Positions 7,387 through 14,170 of a stretch of DNA of 35,885 nucleotides are shown piece by piece. Position numbers and translations under genes: made by a program. The DNA is taken from positions 1 to 35,885 of the forward strand of contig NZ_MAPV01000158.1 of the NCBI RefSeq assembly GCF_001700505.1, in the 5' to 3' direction. Numbering within the stretch: position 1 is the stretch's first letter; each line of letters begins with the position of its first letter. A model generated the notes under the pieces. That model saw only the letters and a program-made list of their open reading frames with translations. It was not told the origin of the DNA and did no database searches. The stretch is from Streptomyces mutomycini (GTDB lineage: Bacteria; Actinomycetota; Actinomycetes; Streptomycetales; Streptomycetaceae).

Positions 7387-8166
7387 TCAGTGCACCGAGA
7401 ACCCGCCGTCGACGAAGAGCGACTGTCCGGTGACGTACGAGGAGGCGGCGCTCGCCAGGAACACCGCGGCGCCCGCGAAGTCCTCGGCCAGCCCGTTGCG
7501 TCCCACCATCGTGCGCGCGGCCAGCGCCGCAACCCGCTCCGGGTCCGACGACAGCTGCTGGTTGAGCGGTGTCATGACGAATCCGGGCACCAGCGTGTTG
7601 CAGGTGACTCCGTGCGGCGACCATGCCTCGGCCTGCGAGCGCGCCAGTGATTCCAGCGCGCCCTTGGAGACGCCGTACGCCCCGCTTCGCACGAACGCCC
7701 GGTGCGCCTGCTGGGACGTGATGTGGATGATCCGCCCGAAGCCGCGCTCCGCCATGCCGGGGCCGAACCTGCGGCCCAGCAGATAGGGGGCCTTGAGGTT
7801 CACCGTCATCGTGGTGTCCCACACGTCCTCGTCGAGCTCGCTCATCGGCGGCCGGAGGTTGACGCCCGCGCAGTTGACGAGGATGTCGGGCTCACCGAAC
7901 GCGGCCGCCGCACCGTCACCGGCCGCACGCACGCCCTCGGTGGTCCCGAGGTCGGCGCTCACCCAGGCCGCCCGGCAGCCGTCGGCGTCGAGTTCACCGA
8001 CGGTCCGCACCAGTTCCGACTCCCTGCGTGCCACGACCACCACACTCGCGCCCGCCCGCGCGAGCGCCCCCGTGATGGCCCGCCCGATGCCGGAGCTTCC
8101 GCCGGTCACCACGGCGACCCGGCCTTCCAGCGAGAAGAGTCCGGAAAGATAGTTCTGCGACGTCAT
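7387..8166 (-). CDS. SDR-family oxidoreductase
   Basis: A classical short-chain dehydrogenase/reductase, NAD(P)-dependent and cytoplasmic. The cofactor motif TGGSSGIG lies at about residues 21-28. NCAG is present, the catalytic Ser is in HITSQQAH, and Tyr/Lys are in YGVSK. The end FVDGGFSVH is typical. Arg residues after the second strand (VVARRESE) suggest NADP(H) preference. Length is 259 residues. FabG-like and gluconate/sugar dehydrogenase-like annotations are both common for such proteins, and the substrate cannot be decided. It is monocistronic, transcribed toward xthA and divergent from the small gene at 8274. Confidence 0.92.
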   Translation of the reverse strand: MTSQNYLSGLFSLEGRVAVVTGGSSGIGRAITGALARAGASVVVVARRESELVRTVGELDADGCRAAWVSADLGTTEGVRAAGDGAAAAFGEPDILVNCAGVNLRPPMSELDEDVWDTTMTVNLKAPYLLGRRFGPGMAERGFGRIIHITSQQAHRAFVRSGAYGVSKGALESLARSQAEAWSPHGVTCNTLVPGFVMTPLNQQLSSDPERVAALAARTMVGRNGLAEDFAGAAVFLASAASSYVTGQSLFVDGGFSVH

Positions 8167-8178
8167 GCCCGTACCTTA
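8167..8178 (-). promoter_or_regulatory. Leaderless promoter of the SDR gene
   Basis: Read on the minus strand, TAAGGT (8178-8173) is followed by six bases and then the ATG at 8166, with no ribosome binding site. The same arrangement occurs at the GNAT gene at 13780. Confidence 0.55.
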
Positions 8179-8273
8179 GACAAGTGGCCAGGTCATGTAC
8201 GGGGCGGGTCCCGGTACCGGTACGGATGCGCGCCCTGCGGTGCGGAAGGCGTCAGGGATGGGACCCTGGTGGC

Positions 8274-8735
8274 ATGAACATCCCTTTTCTGGACAACTGG
8301 CGTAAGCGCCAGGGCGGTACGCGCGAGATGGCTCTCGCGGCCGCCGTCGAGATCGATCCGGACGGCGTCGCCGAGCTGTTCGCGGAATGCGAGCTGCTGC
8401 GCGCCACGGCAGGGCAGTGCGGCCTCGAGCTCGACGACAGCCCCGCGTCGTTGTCCGCGCTCGACCAACTGCCGCCCATCTGGCGCGACGACCCGGAGGA
8501 GCTGCCCTGGGTGGGCAACGACGCCGGGCTCTACCTCGGCACCGTGCTGGTCCGCACGGTCCCCGGGGCCGCCTGGGACATCCTGGCGGGCGGAAAGCCG
8601 GTCGTGCGGCTGACGTCGGGGCGCGAGATCGATGTGGTCGCCGCCGGTCTGGACTGGGCGATGTCGGGCAGCCCCGAGCTCTCCGAGATGTACGCGGAGT
8701 CCGCGGAGAGCGGCCCCGAGGCCAAAACGCGATAA
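8274..8735 (+). CDS. Small conserved Streptomyces protein (DUF6278-like)
   Basis: This 153-residue acidic cytoplasmic protein starts NIPFLDNWRKR and contains ELDDSPASLSALDQLPPIWR, then LPWVGNDAGLYLGTVLVRTV and the REIDVVAAGLDWA segment. I recognise it as the kind of protein called DUF6278 in Streptomyces annotation; the function is unknown. ATG at 8274 is chosen because the conserved sequence begins there; the in-frame upstream extension from 8184 is low-complexity Arg/Gly. GACCCT ends six bases before the ATG and could be a -10 for a leaderless transcript. It lies 102 bases before gluA on the same strand but seems separate from that operon. Confidence 0.78.
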   Translation: MNIPFLDNWRKRQGGTREMALAAAVEIDPDGVAELFAECELLRATAGQCGLELDDSPASLSALDQLPPIWRDDPEELPWVGNDAGLYLGTVLVRTVPGAAWDILAGGKPVVRLTSGREIDVVAAGLDWAMSGSPELSEMYAESAESGPEAKTR

Positions 8736-8794
8736 AAAGCCTTATGCGCCACCGGTGCGTGTCGGCCCCGAAGCGCGTGTCCACCCCGGATAGT

Positions 8795-8837
8795 TTGCGC
8801 TGACCTCGACACCAGCGATAAGTGGGTAGGGCAGCGT
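8795..8837 (+). promoter_or_regulatory. Candidate promoter and RBS of the glu operon
   Basis: TTGCGC at 8795-8800 and TAAGTG at 8819-8824, 18 bases apart, are a plausible but weak -35/-10 pair. GGTAGGG at 8825-8831 is the likely ribosome binding site for the ATG at 8838. No clear operator palindrome is seen. Confidence 0.35.
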
Positions 8838-9581
8838 ATGGCCGTCGATCCGTTGATCGAACTGCGGGACGTCAACAAGTACTTCGGGAAGTTGCACGTA
8901 CTTCAGGACATCAATCTCACCGTCGGCCGCGGGGAGGTGGTGGTGGTCATCGGCCCCTCCGGATCGGGTAAATCAACGCTCTGCCGGACCATCAACCGAC
9001 TTGAGACGATCGAGTCCGGTCACATCGCCATCGACGGAAAGCCGCTACCCGCGGAGGGCAAGGGACTTGCGGAGCTCCGGGCCGAAGTGGGCATGGTCTT
9101 CCAGTCGTTCAACCTGTTCGCCCACAAGACCGTGCTGGCGAACGTCTCGCTCGCCCAGCTGAAGGTCCGCAAGCGTAAGAAGGACGAGGCCGACCAGCGC
9201 TCCCGGGAACTGCTGGAGCGGGTCGGGCTCGCCTCGCAGGCCGACAAGTTCCCCGCCCAGCTCTCCGGCGGCCAGCAGCAGCGCGTCGCCATCGCCCGTG
9301 CCCTCGCCATGGACCCCAAGGCGCTCCTCTTCGACGAGCCCACCTCCGCGCTCGACCCCGAGATGATCAACGAAGTCCTCGAGGTCATGCAGCAGCTCGC
9401 CAGGGAGGGCATGACCATGGTGGTCGTCACGCACGAGATGGGTTTCGCCCGGTCGGCCGCCAACCGCGTGGTCTTCATGTCCGACGGATGCGTCATCGAG
9501 GACCGAACCCCGGAGGACTTCTTCACCTCACCGGAGAGCGACCGCGCCAAGGACTTCCTGTCCAAGATCCTCAAGCACTGA
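8838..9581 (+). CDS. gluA: Glutamate/polar amino acid ABC transporter ATP-binding protein
   Basis: This is the ATPase that powers uptake by the GluBCD proteins encoded next. All nucleotide-binding motifs are present: Walker A GPSGSGKST near residue 39, the Q-loop in VFQSFNLF, signature LSGGQQQR, Walker B ALLFDEPTSALDPE and the switch His in VVTHEMGFA. These, and FNLFAHKTVLANV, are typical of the polar amino acid (PAAT) transporter ATPases. Length is 247 residues. The order A-B-C-D matches the glutamate system of Corynebacterium and Streptomyces. The protein is cytoplasmic at the membrane. The following gene starts 12 bases after the stop. Confidence 0.93.
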   Translation: MAVDPLIELRDVNKYFGKLHVLQDINLTVGRGEVVVVIGPSGSGKSTLCRTINRLETIESGHIAIDGKPLPAEGKGLAELRAEVGMVFQSFNLFAHKTVLANVSLAQLKVRKRKKDEADQRSRELLERVGLASQADKFPAQLSGGQQQRVAIARALAMDPKALLFDEPTSALDPEMINEVLEVMQQLAREGMTMVVVTHEMGFARSAANRVVFMSDGCVIEDRTPEDFFTSPESDRAKDFLSKILKH

Positions 9582-9593
9582 ACAGGGGGCACC

Positions 9594-10508
9594 GTGTTGC
9601 GTACGAGGAACATCGCGGCCGTGCTGGTCTGCCTCCTGCTCACGGCGCTCCTTGCCGGCTGCGGCAGGGAGGGCAGTCCGCCGGTCAAGGGGCCGAAGGC
9701 CGGGGCGCTGCCCCAGTACAAGGTCGACACCAGCTTCGAGCTGCCGGAGTCGAAGACCTGGAAGAAGGCCAAGAAGCGTGGCCATCTCGTCGTCGGCGCC
9801 AAGGAGGACCAGCCCTACCTCGGCGAGAAGGACCCGGCCACCGGGGTCTACTCCGGCTTCGACATCGAGATCGCGCGCATGATGGCGGCCTCGCTCGGCT
9901 TCGAGCCGGACGGGATCCGTTTCCGGACCATCGCCTCCGCCAACCGTGAGACGGCACTCCAGAACGGACAGATCGACTACTACGTCGGCACCTACACGAT
10001 CAACGACATGCGAAAGAAGCTCGTCGGTTTCGCCGGTCCCTACTACATGGCCGGCCAGGGGCTCCTGGTGCGCACGGACGAGAACGACATCGACGGACCG
10101 CAGGACCTGGCGGGCAAGACCGTCTGTTCGGCTGCCGGTTCCACGCCGTACCAGCGCATCGCCGCCGACTACCCGGAGGCGGATCTCGTCGCGTACGACA
10201 CCTACTCGATCTGCGTCGACAACCTGCTGACCTTCCAGGTCGACGCCGTGACGACGGACGACGCCATCCTGCTGGGATTCGCGGCCAAGGCGCCGGACGA
10301 GATGAAGGTGGTCGGCAAGCCCTTCTCCGAGGAGCCTTACGGCATCGGCGTACCACGCAGCGACAACGCGCTGCGCTTCGCGCTCAACGACGCACTGGAG
10401 GAGAACGAGAAGAACGGCAACTGGAAGAAGGCGTTCGAAGCGACTCTGGGCCTGTCCGGGGTACCCGCGCCGACACCGCCGCCCATCGACCGCTATCCGG
10501 CGAACTGA
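9594..10508 (+). CDS. gluB: Glutamate/polar amino acid ABC transporter substrate-binding lipoprotein
   Basis: An extracellular lipid-anchored receptor that delivers the amino acid to GluCD. The GTG start at 9594 follows a GGGGGC-type site. The N-terminus has a positively charged start, a hydrophobic stretch and the lipobox LLAGC with Cys23 as lipidation site. The type-3 solute-binding fold follows: GHLVVGAKEDQPYLG, GFDIEIARMMAASLG, the NGQIDYYVGTYTIND hinge region, and a second lobe with DLAGKTVCSAAGSTPYQR and FQVDAVTTDDAILL. The C-terminus carries a short Pro-rich tail (PAPTPPPIDRYPAN). Length is 304 residues. Ligand specificity for glutamate is inferred from gene order and similarity, not from binding residues. 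Confidence 0.88.
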   Translation: MLRTRNIAAVLVCLLLTALLAGCGREGSPPVKGPKAGALPQYKVDTSFELPESKTWKKAKKRGHLVVGAKEDQPYLGEKDPATGVYSGFDIEIARMMAASLGFEPDGIRFRTIASANRETALQNGQIDYYVGTYTINDMRKKLVGFAGPYYMAGQGLLVRTDENDIDGPQDLAGKTVCSAAGSTPYQRIAADYPEADLVAYDTYSICVDNLLTFQVDAVTTDDAILLGFAAKAPDEMKVVGKPFSEEPYGIGVPRSDNALRFALNDALEENEKNGNWKKAFEATLGLSGVPAPTPPPIDRYPAN

Positions 10509-10524
10509 GGGGCGGGACACCACC

Positions 10525-11169
10525 ATGGACGTACTGACAGAGAACTGGTCGCTCTACGGCGAAGGCTTCCTCGGCACCGTCGAACTCACCGTCTACGCCT
10601 CGATCCTGGCGCTCGTGCTCGGCTTCGTCATGGCGTCGTTCCGGGTCGCGCCCGTCGGCTCGCTCCGGATGATCGGCACCGTCTGGGTCGCGGTGCTCCG
10701 CAACACCCCGCTGACACTGCTGTTCTTCGCCGTGCTGCTCGGACTGCCGCGCTTCGGCCTGGTCCTGCCCTTCCAGGTCTTCGCGGTCCTCGCCCTCGGC
10801 TGTTACACCTCGGCCTTCATCTGCGAGGCCCTGCGCTCCGGCATCAACACCGTGCCCACGGGGCAGGGCGAAGCCGCCCGGAGCCTCGGGATGTCCTTCG
10901 GGCAGACCCTGGGCAACGTGGTGCTGCCGCAGGCCTTCCGGTCGGTGATCCCCCCGGTGGGCTCGACACTCATCGCCCTGGCCAAGAACTCCGCGATCGC
11001 CGGGGCCTTCAGCGTCACCGAGCTGCTCGGCACCTACAAGACCCTCAACGAACTCGGCTACAGCATCATCTGGTCCTTCGTCTGGATCGCCGTCGGATAT
11101 CTGATCATCACCCTCGCCATCAGTGCGCTCTTCAACGTGTTGGAGAAGCGCTGGGGAGTCGCCCGATGA
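10525..11169 (+). CDS. gluC: Glutamate/polar amino acid ABC transporter permease
   Basis: The first of two membrane subunits. It is a 214-residue HisM-type permease with about five transmembrane helices (the first at about residues 19-42). The cytoplasmic EAA loop, which contacts the ATPase, is recognisable around EAARSLGMSFGQTLGNVVLP, and RNTPLTLLFF is the usual family segment before it. No signal peptide is needed. Its stop overlaps the next start by four bases (ATGA at 11166-11169), a sign of translational coupling with gluD. Confidence 0.92.
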   Translation: MDVLTENWSLYGEGFLGTVELTVYASILALVLGFVMASFRVAPVGSLRMIGTVWVAVLRNTPLTLLFFAVLLGLPRFGLVLPFQVFAVLALGCYTSAFICEALRSGINTVPTGQGEAARSLGMSFGQTLGNVVLPQAFRSVIPPVGSTLIALAKNSAIAGAFSVTELLGTYKTLNELGYSIIWSFVWIAVGYLIITLAISALFNVLEKRWGVAR

Positions 11170-12038
11170 CCCACTCCACCACCTCCGCCACCGCGCTCTA
11201 CGACATCCCCGGGCCGGTCACCCGCAAGCGGCACTTCACCTACGGAGTCATCTCGACGGCCGTGATCGTCGCGCTGCTCGGCTGGATCCTCTATCTGCTC
11301 TTCGACACCGATCAGTTCACCAGCGAGAAATGGACGCCCTTCACGTACAAGGGCATTCAGGAGCTGCTGCTGCGCGGACTCGGCAACACTCTCAAGGCCT
11401 TCGCCTACGCCGCGGTCCTCTCGCTGGCGCTCGGGGCGCTGCTCGCCGTCGGCCGGCTCTCCGACCACGGGCCCGTGCGCTGGATCTCGACACTGCTGGT
11501 CGAGTTCTTCAGGGCCATGCCCGTGCTGGTGATGATCTTCTTCATCTTCGTCGCGCTGAAGGTCCAGCCACTGCCCGCGCTGGTGGCCGGGCTGACCCTC
11601 TACAACGGGTCCGTGCTCGCCGAGGTGTTCCGCACGGGGATCAACTCCGTGGAGCGTGGACAGCGGGAGGCGGCGTTCGCGCTGGGCATGCGCAAGACGC
11701 AGGTCACCACCCATGTCCTGGCCCCGCAGGCCGTGCGCGCGATGCTGCCCACCATCATCAGCCAGCTGGTGGTGGCACTCAAGGACACCTCGCTCGGCTA
11801 TCTGATCACGTACGAGGAGTTCCTCCATGCGGGCAAGCTGATCGCCTCGAACCTCGACTACGACCTGCCGTTCATCCCGGTGGTCATGGTGATCTCACCC
11901 ATCTACATCGGCATGTGCATGCTGCTCTCCTGGTTCGCCACCTGGGTGGCCAGACGGCAGCGGCGCAACCCGAAGACGGAGGGGACGGGCGTAGCCGCCG
12001 CCGAACCGGGAACGGTGCTGCCGGGCCGCCTGGGGTAG
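11166..12038 (+). CDS. gluD: Glutamate/polar amino acid ABC transporter permease
   Basis: The second membrane subunit, 290 residues. A longer N-terminus with one early helix (about residues 27-47) precedes a periplasm-side segment and then the conserved permease core. The core contains FRAMPVLVMIFF, a GQREAAFALGMRKTQVTTHV EAA loop, and the LKDTSLGYLITYEEFLHAGK segment normally followed by the last helices. The C-terminal tail is basic, then low-complexity. The ATGA overlap with gluC shows coupled expression. The sequence differs from the best-known Streptomyces GluD that I remember, so this may be a second, paralogous system with another amino acid preference; that is inference. Confidence 0.9.
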   Translation: MTHSTTSATALYDIPGPVTRKRHFTYGVISTAVIVALLGWILYLLFDTDQFTSEKWTPFTYKGIQELLLRGLGNTLKAFAYAAVLSLALGALLAVGRLSDHGPVRWISTLLVEFFRAMPVLVMIFFIFVALKVQPLPALVAGLTLYNGSVLAEVFRTGINSVERGQREAAFALGMRKTQVTTHVLAPQAVRAMLPTIISQLVVALKDTSLGYLITYEEFLHAGKLIASNLDYDLPFIPVVMVISPIYIGMCMLLSWFATWVARRQRRNPKTEGTGVAAAEPGTVLPGRLG

Positions 12039-12568
12039 GCCGTCGCCGAGTCCGCCCGGCAGCAGTCGGTGATCACTCCCCGCACCGCGGGCACGGGACA
12101 AGACCTGCCCGTGTCCGCCGGGGGAGAAGGTCAGCTGTGAGCCGGCCGGGTCGCGCCGATGCGGACGAGGACCGGCGAGGGCCACCAGGCGGCATGACCG
12201 GCCTGGCGTGGGCGCGGAGGCGGCTCATCGCCCACGGAGGAACGGCCGTCCCGCTACCGGTCCGTGAAGAGGTGAGGGGGCGTTGCCGATCAGACCGCCG
12301 GAAGGGCGGCCCCATGTCGTCGACAGACGGCGGGGTGCCGCCCTTCCCGGTGCGTGGGGCGATCGTCTTCAGGCCGCAGCGGATATGACCGGCCACCCGG
12401 ACGTTGTCATCCAGCTGCGCCAGGCGCTGATCAACGCCGACTAGGTGGACGGCGCCCGGGCCTGATCACGCCGTGGGCATCCCGCCTGCGCTGCTCCCGG
12501 CCCCGGCCCCGCCGTGTGATCCGCCGTGGGTGGTTTCCCTGCGGGGCGGGGGCGGAGTGACCGGGCGG
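12039..12568. other. Gap of about 530 bases without a supportable gene
   Basis: Open frames exist here but have no recognisable protein content and no good ribosome binding sites. One tiny frame from ATG 12385 to the TAG ending at 12444 encodes TGHPDVVIQLRQALINAD, which looks like the tail of a helical protein and could be a relic. No repeat or strong hairpin stands out. The region lies between the end of the glu operon and the macrodomain gene. Confidence 0.4.
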
Positions 12569-12580
12569 CAGAATGGCCGC
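12569..12580 (+). promoter_or_regulatory. Candidate leaderless promoter of the macrodomain gene
   Basis: CAGAAT at 12569-12574 is followed by six bases and the ATG at 12581, with no ribosome binding site. A clear -35 is not visible. Confidence 0.4.
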
Positions 12581-13105
12581 ATGACGACACGACCGATGAT
12601 CACCCTCGTACGCGGGGACATCACCGAGCAGCACGCCGACGTGCTGGTCAACGCTGCCAACTCTTCCCTCCTCGGCGGTGGTGGGGTGGACGGTGCGATC
12701 CACCGGCGTGGCGGGCCGGAGATCCTCGCTGCCTGCCGCGACCTGCGGGCCTCGCACTACGGGAAGGGCCTGCCGACCGGGCAGGCCGTGGCGACGACGG
12801 CCGGCCGGCTGCACGCGGAGCACGTCGTTCATACGGTGGGCCCGGTCTGGTCGCGAACGGAGGACCGTTCCGCGTTGCTGGCCTCCTGTTACCGGGAGTC
12901 CCTGAGGGTGGCATCAGAAGTGGGAGCCCGGACGGTTGCCTTTCCGGCGATCTCGACGGGCATCTACGGGTGGCCGCTCGACGACGGTGCCCGGATCGCC
13001 GTGTGTACGGTCCGCGAGGCCACCCTGCCTCCGGTAACCGAGGTCCGGTTCGTGCTGTACGGCGAGGAGGCGTACGCGCGCTTCGGCGAGGCTCTGGCGG
13101 CGTAG
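12581..13105 (+). CDS. Macrodomain protein, probable O-acetyl-ADP-ribose deacetylase
   Basis: A single macrodomain, 174 residues, of the MacroD/YmdB type, which binds ADP-ribose and usually removes acetyl or ADP-ribosyl groups. Diagnostic motifs are the strand-loop DVLVNAANSSLLGGGGVDGA near residues 21-40 with the ligand-contacting Asn and Gly-rich loop, IHRRGGPEIL, VVHTVGPVW and FPAISTGIYGWPLDDGARIA near residues 120-140. ATG 12581 is chosen because the first strand (MITLVRGDIT) begins just after it; the upstream frame is Pro/Arg-rich and uninformative. The protein is cytoplasmic and monocistronic. A role in sirtuin-linked O-acetyl-ADP-ribose turnover or stress response is possible but not shown by context. 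Confidence 0.93.
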   Translation: MTTRPMITLVRGDITEQHADVLVNAANSSLLGGGGVDGAIHRRGGPEILAACRDLRASHYGKGLPTGQAVATTAGRLHAEHVVHTVGPVWSRTEDRSALLASCYRESLRVASEVGARTVAFPAISTGIYGWPLDDGARIAVCTVREATLPPVTEVRFVLYGEEAYARFGEALAA

Positions 13106-13134
13106 ACAGGGACCCTTTTACGTCGGGCCAGGTG

Positions 13135-13242
13135 CACAGGTTGCCGACCCGCATACTCCCGCGCATCATCGCGCACGGCGCCGGCATCCCATCGGGTCCG
13201 GCCGAGCAGGCGCTGCATGGCGTCCGGGTGGCCTCGGCTCAT
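13135..13242 (-). pseudogene. IS701-like transposase remnant
   Basis: Read on the minus strand from 13242, about 35 codons encode RGHPDAMQRLLGRTRWDAGA followed by VRDDAREY. This closely matches the early part of IS701-family transposases (pattern TPDxMQRLLxxxxWDxDxVRDDLR). Sequence on both sides departs from the family, the catalytic regions are absent, and no terminal repeats are seen. It is a small fossil of an insertion between the macrodomain and GNAT genes. The ATG at 13242 is probably accidental. Confidence 0.6.
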
Positions 13243-13285
13243 CGGTCCTGGAACGCTCGGCCGCCCCCACGAGCAAGATCAAGGC

Positions 13286-13780
13286 CTACGGCTGGAGGTC
13301 GCGCTGGTACCAGGTGCCTGACTTGCCGCCGAGATCGGCCGGGGTGGCAGGGCCGGCGGGGACGAACCCGGCCTTGGTCAGGACCCTTTGGGACGCGGCG
13401 TTGTCGTGCGAGGTGGCCGCCCGCAGTGTGCGCAGGCCGTGCATCGCTGCCGCCATCCGGCACAGCTCCCGGACGGTCGTGGTCGCCACGCCGCGGCCGG
13501 CGACCTGCTCCGCGACCCGGTAGCCGAGCCTGGCAGTGCCGTCCTCCAAGTCGTACAGGTTGAACCTGCCGAGTACCGAGCCGTCCTCGGCGACGAGCAC
13601 GTGGAAGGCGCAGATGCCCGCCTCGTGCTCGGCCAGCGAGGCGTTGTACCGGTCGTTGAACTGTTCGAAGAAGTCGTCGCCGCGGTCGGGGACCGAGGCA
13701 GCGAAGTAGGCGCGGTTCGCCAGCTCGAAGGCCAGGACCGCCGGGGCATGGCCGGCATGCAGCGGCTTCAGCTTGGGCAT
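13286..13780 (-). CDS. GNAT-family N-acetyltransferase (RimJ/RimL type)
   Basis: A 164-residue acetyl-CoA-dependent N-acetyltransferase. The fold is visible as KLKPLHAGHAPAVLAFELAN (first strand-helix), a central sheet with FHVLVAEDGSVLGRFNLYDL, the acetyl-CoA pyrophosphate loop around VAEQVAGRGVATTTVREL (a Gx-Gxx[GA]-type motif), and HDNAASQRVLTKAGFVPAG at the end. It resembles ribosomal-protein alanine acetyltransferases, but such proteins are diverse and the substrate is unknown. It is transcribed away from the ggt gene, and its start looks leaderless. Confidence 0.9.
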   Translation of the reverse strand: MPKLKPLHAGHAPAVLAFELANRAYFAASVPDRGDDFFEQFNDRYNASLAEHEAGICAFHVLVAEDGSVLGRFNLYDLEDGTARLGYRVAEQVAGRGVATTTVRELCRMAAAMHGLRTLRAATSHDNAASQRVLTKAGFVPAGPATPADLGGKSGTWYQRDLQP

Positions 13781-13792
13781 TGCCCGACCTTA
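13781..13792 (-). promoter_or_regulatory. Leaderless promoter of the GNAT gene
   Basis: On the minus strand TAAGGT (13792-13787) is followed by CGGGCA and the ATG at 13780. The hexamer and spacing are the same as at the SDR gene. Confidence 0.55.
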
Positions 13793-13992
13793 CCCAGATG
13801 GTCCGCTGGGGCCACCTGGTTTTCCGACCGAGGAACGGTTCAGCAATCAGCAAGATCCACGCGAACGCCGCACCGCCCTGCTGTTGATCGCCGGTTGTCC
13901 GGAAGAGCGACCAACGTCCGCCGCCCGCCGCAACTGTCACGACGCGCCAATAGTTGCCTCGGCTGCGCAGACGACGTGAGGTAAAGGCGGTC

Positions 13993-14067
13993 ACCTACGG
14001 CCGGGGGTGGCGCCTACTCCGGCAGCCATGAGACCCAGGACGATGTTGCGAACGTCGTCATTCATGA
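13993..14067 (-). other. Tiny open frame resembling a truncated membrane-helix N-terminus
   Basis: On the minus strand an ATG near 14067 opens a 24-codon frame encoding NDDVRNIVLGLMAAGVGATP followed by GRR and a stop. It resembles the first helix of certain Streptomyces membrane-anchored hypotheticals, but the remainder is not clearly recognisable. It is probably a relic. The rest of the gap 13793-14111 shows nothing I can support. Confidence 0.25.
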
Positions 14068-14111
14068 GCGGCCATGTCAGCGGTCCGTTCGAACGTGTGG
14101 CCGAGGCGGTC

Positions 14112-14141
14112 CTGACGGTACGGGTGGTGCGGCGCTACCCT
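14112..14141 (+). promoter_or_regulatory. Promoter of ggt
   Basis: CTGACG at 14112-14117 and TACCCT at 14136-14141 are an 18-base-spaced -35/-10 pair of the vegetative (HrdB-like) type. The ribosome binding site AGGAGG follows at 14160-14165, before the ATG at 14171. Confidence 0.55.
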
Positions 14142-14170
14142 GCGCGGACGATTCTTCACAGGAGGTACGG

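Noticed and set aside
6323..7822. 499-codon minus-strand open frame
   Set aside because: It crosses xthA antisense and enters the SDR gene out of frame; no recognisable protein.
13781..14170. Possible gene between the GNAT and ggt genes
   Set aside because: Only a 24-codon membrane-helix-like frame was found. The other frames are not protein-like, so no gene is claimed.
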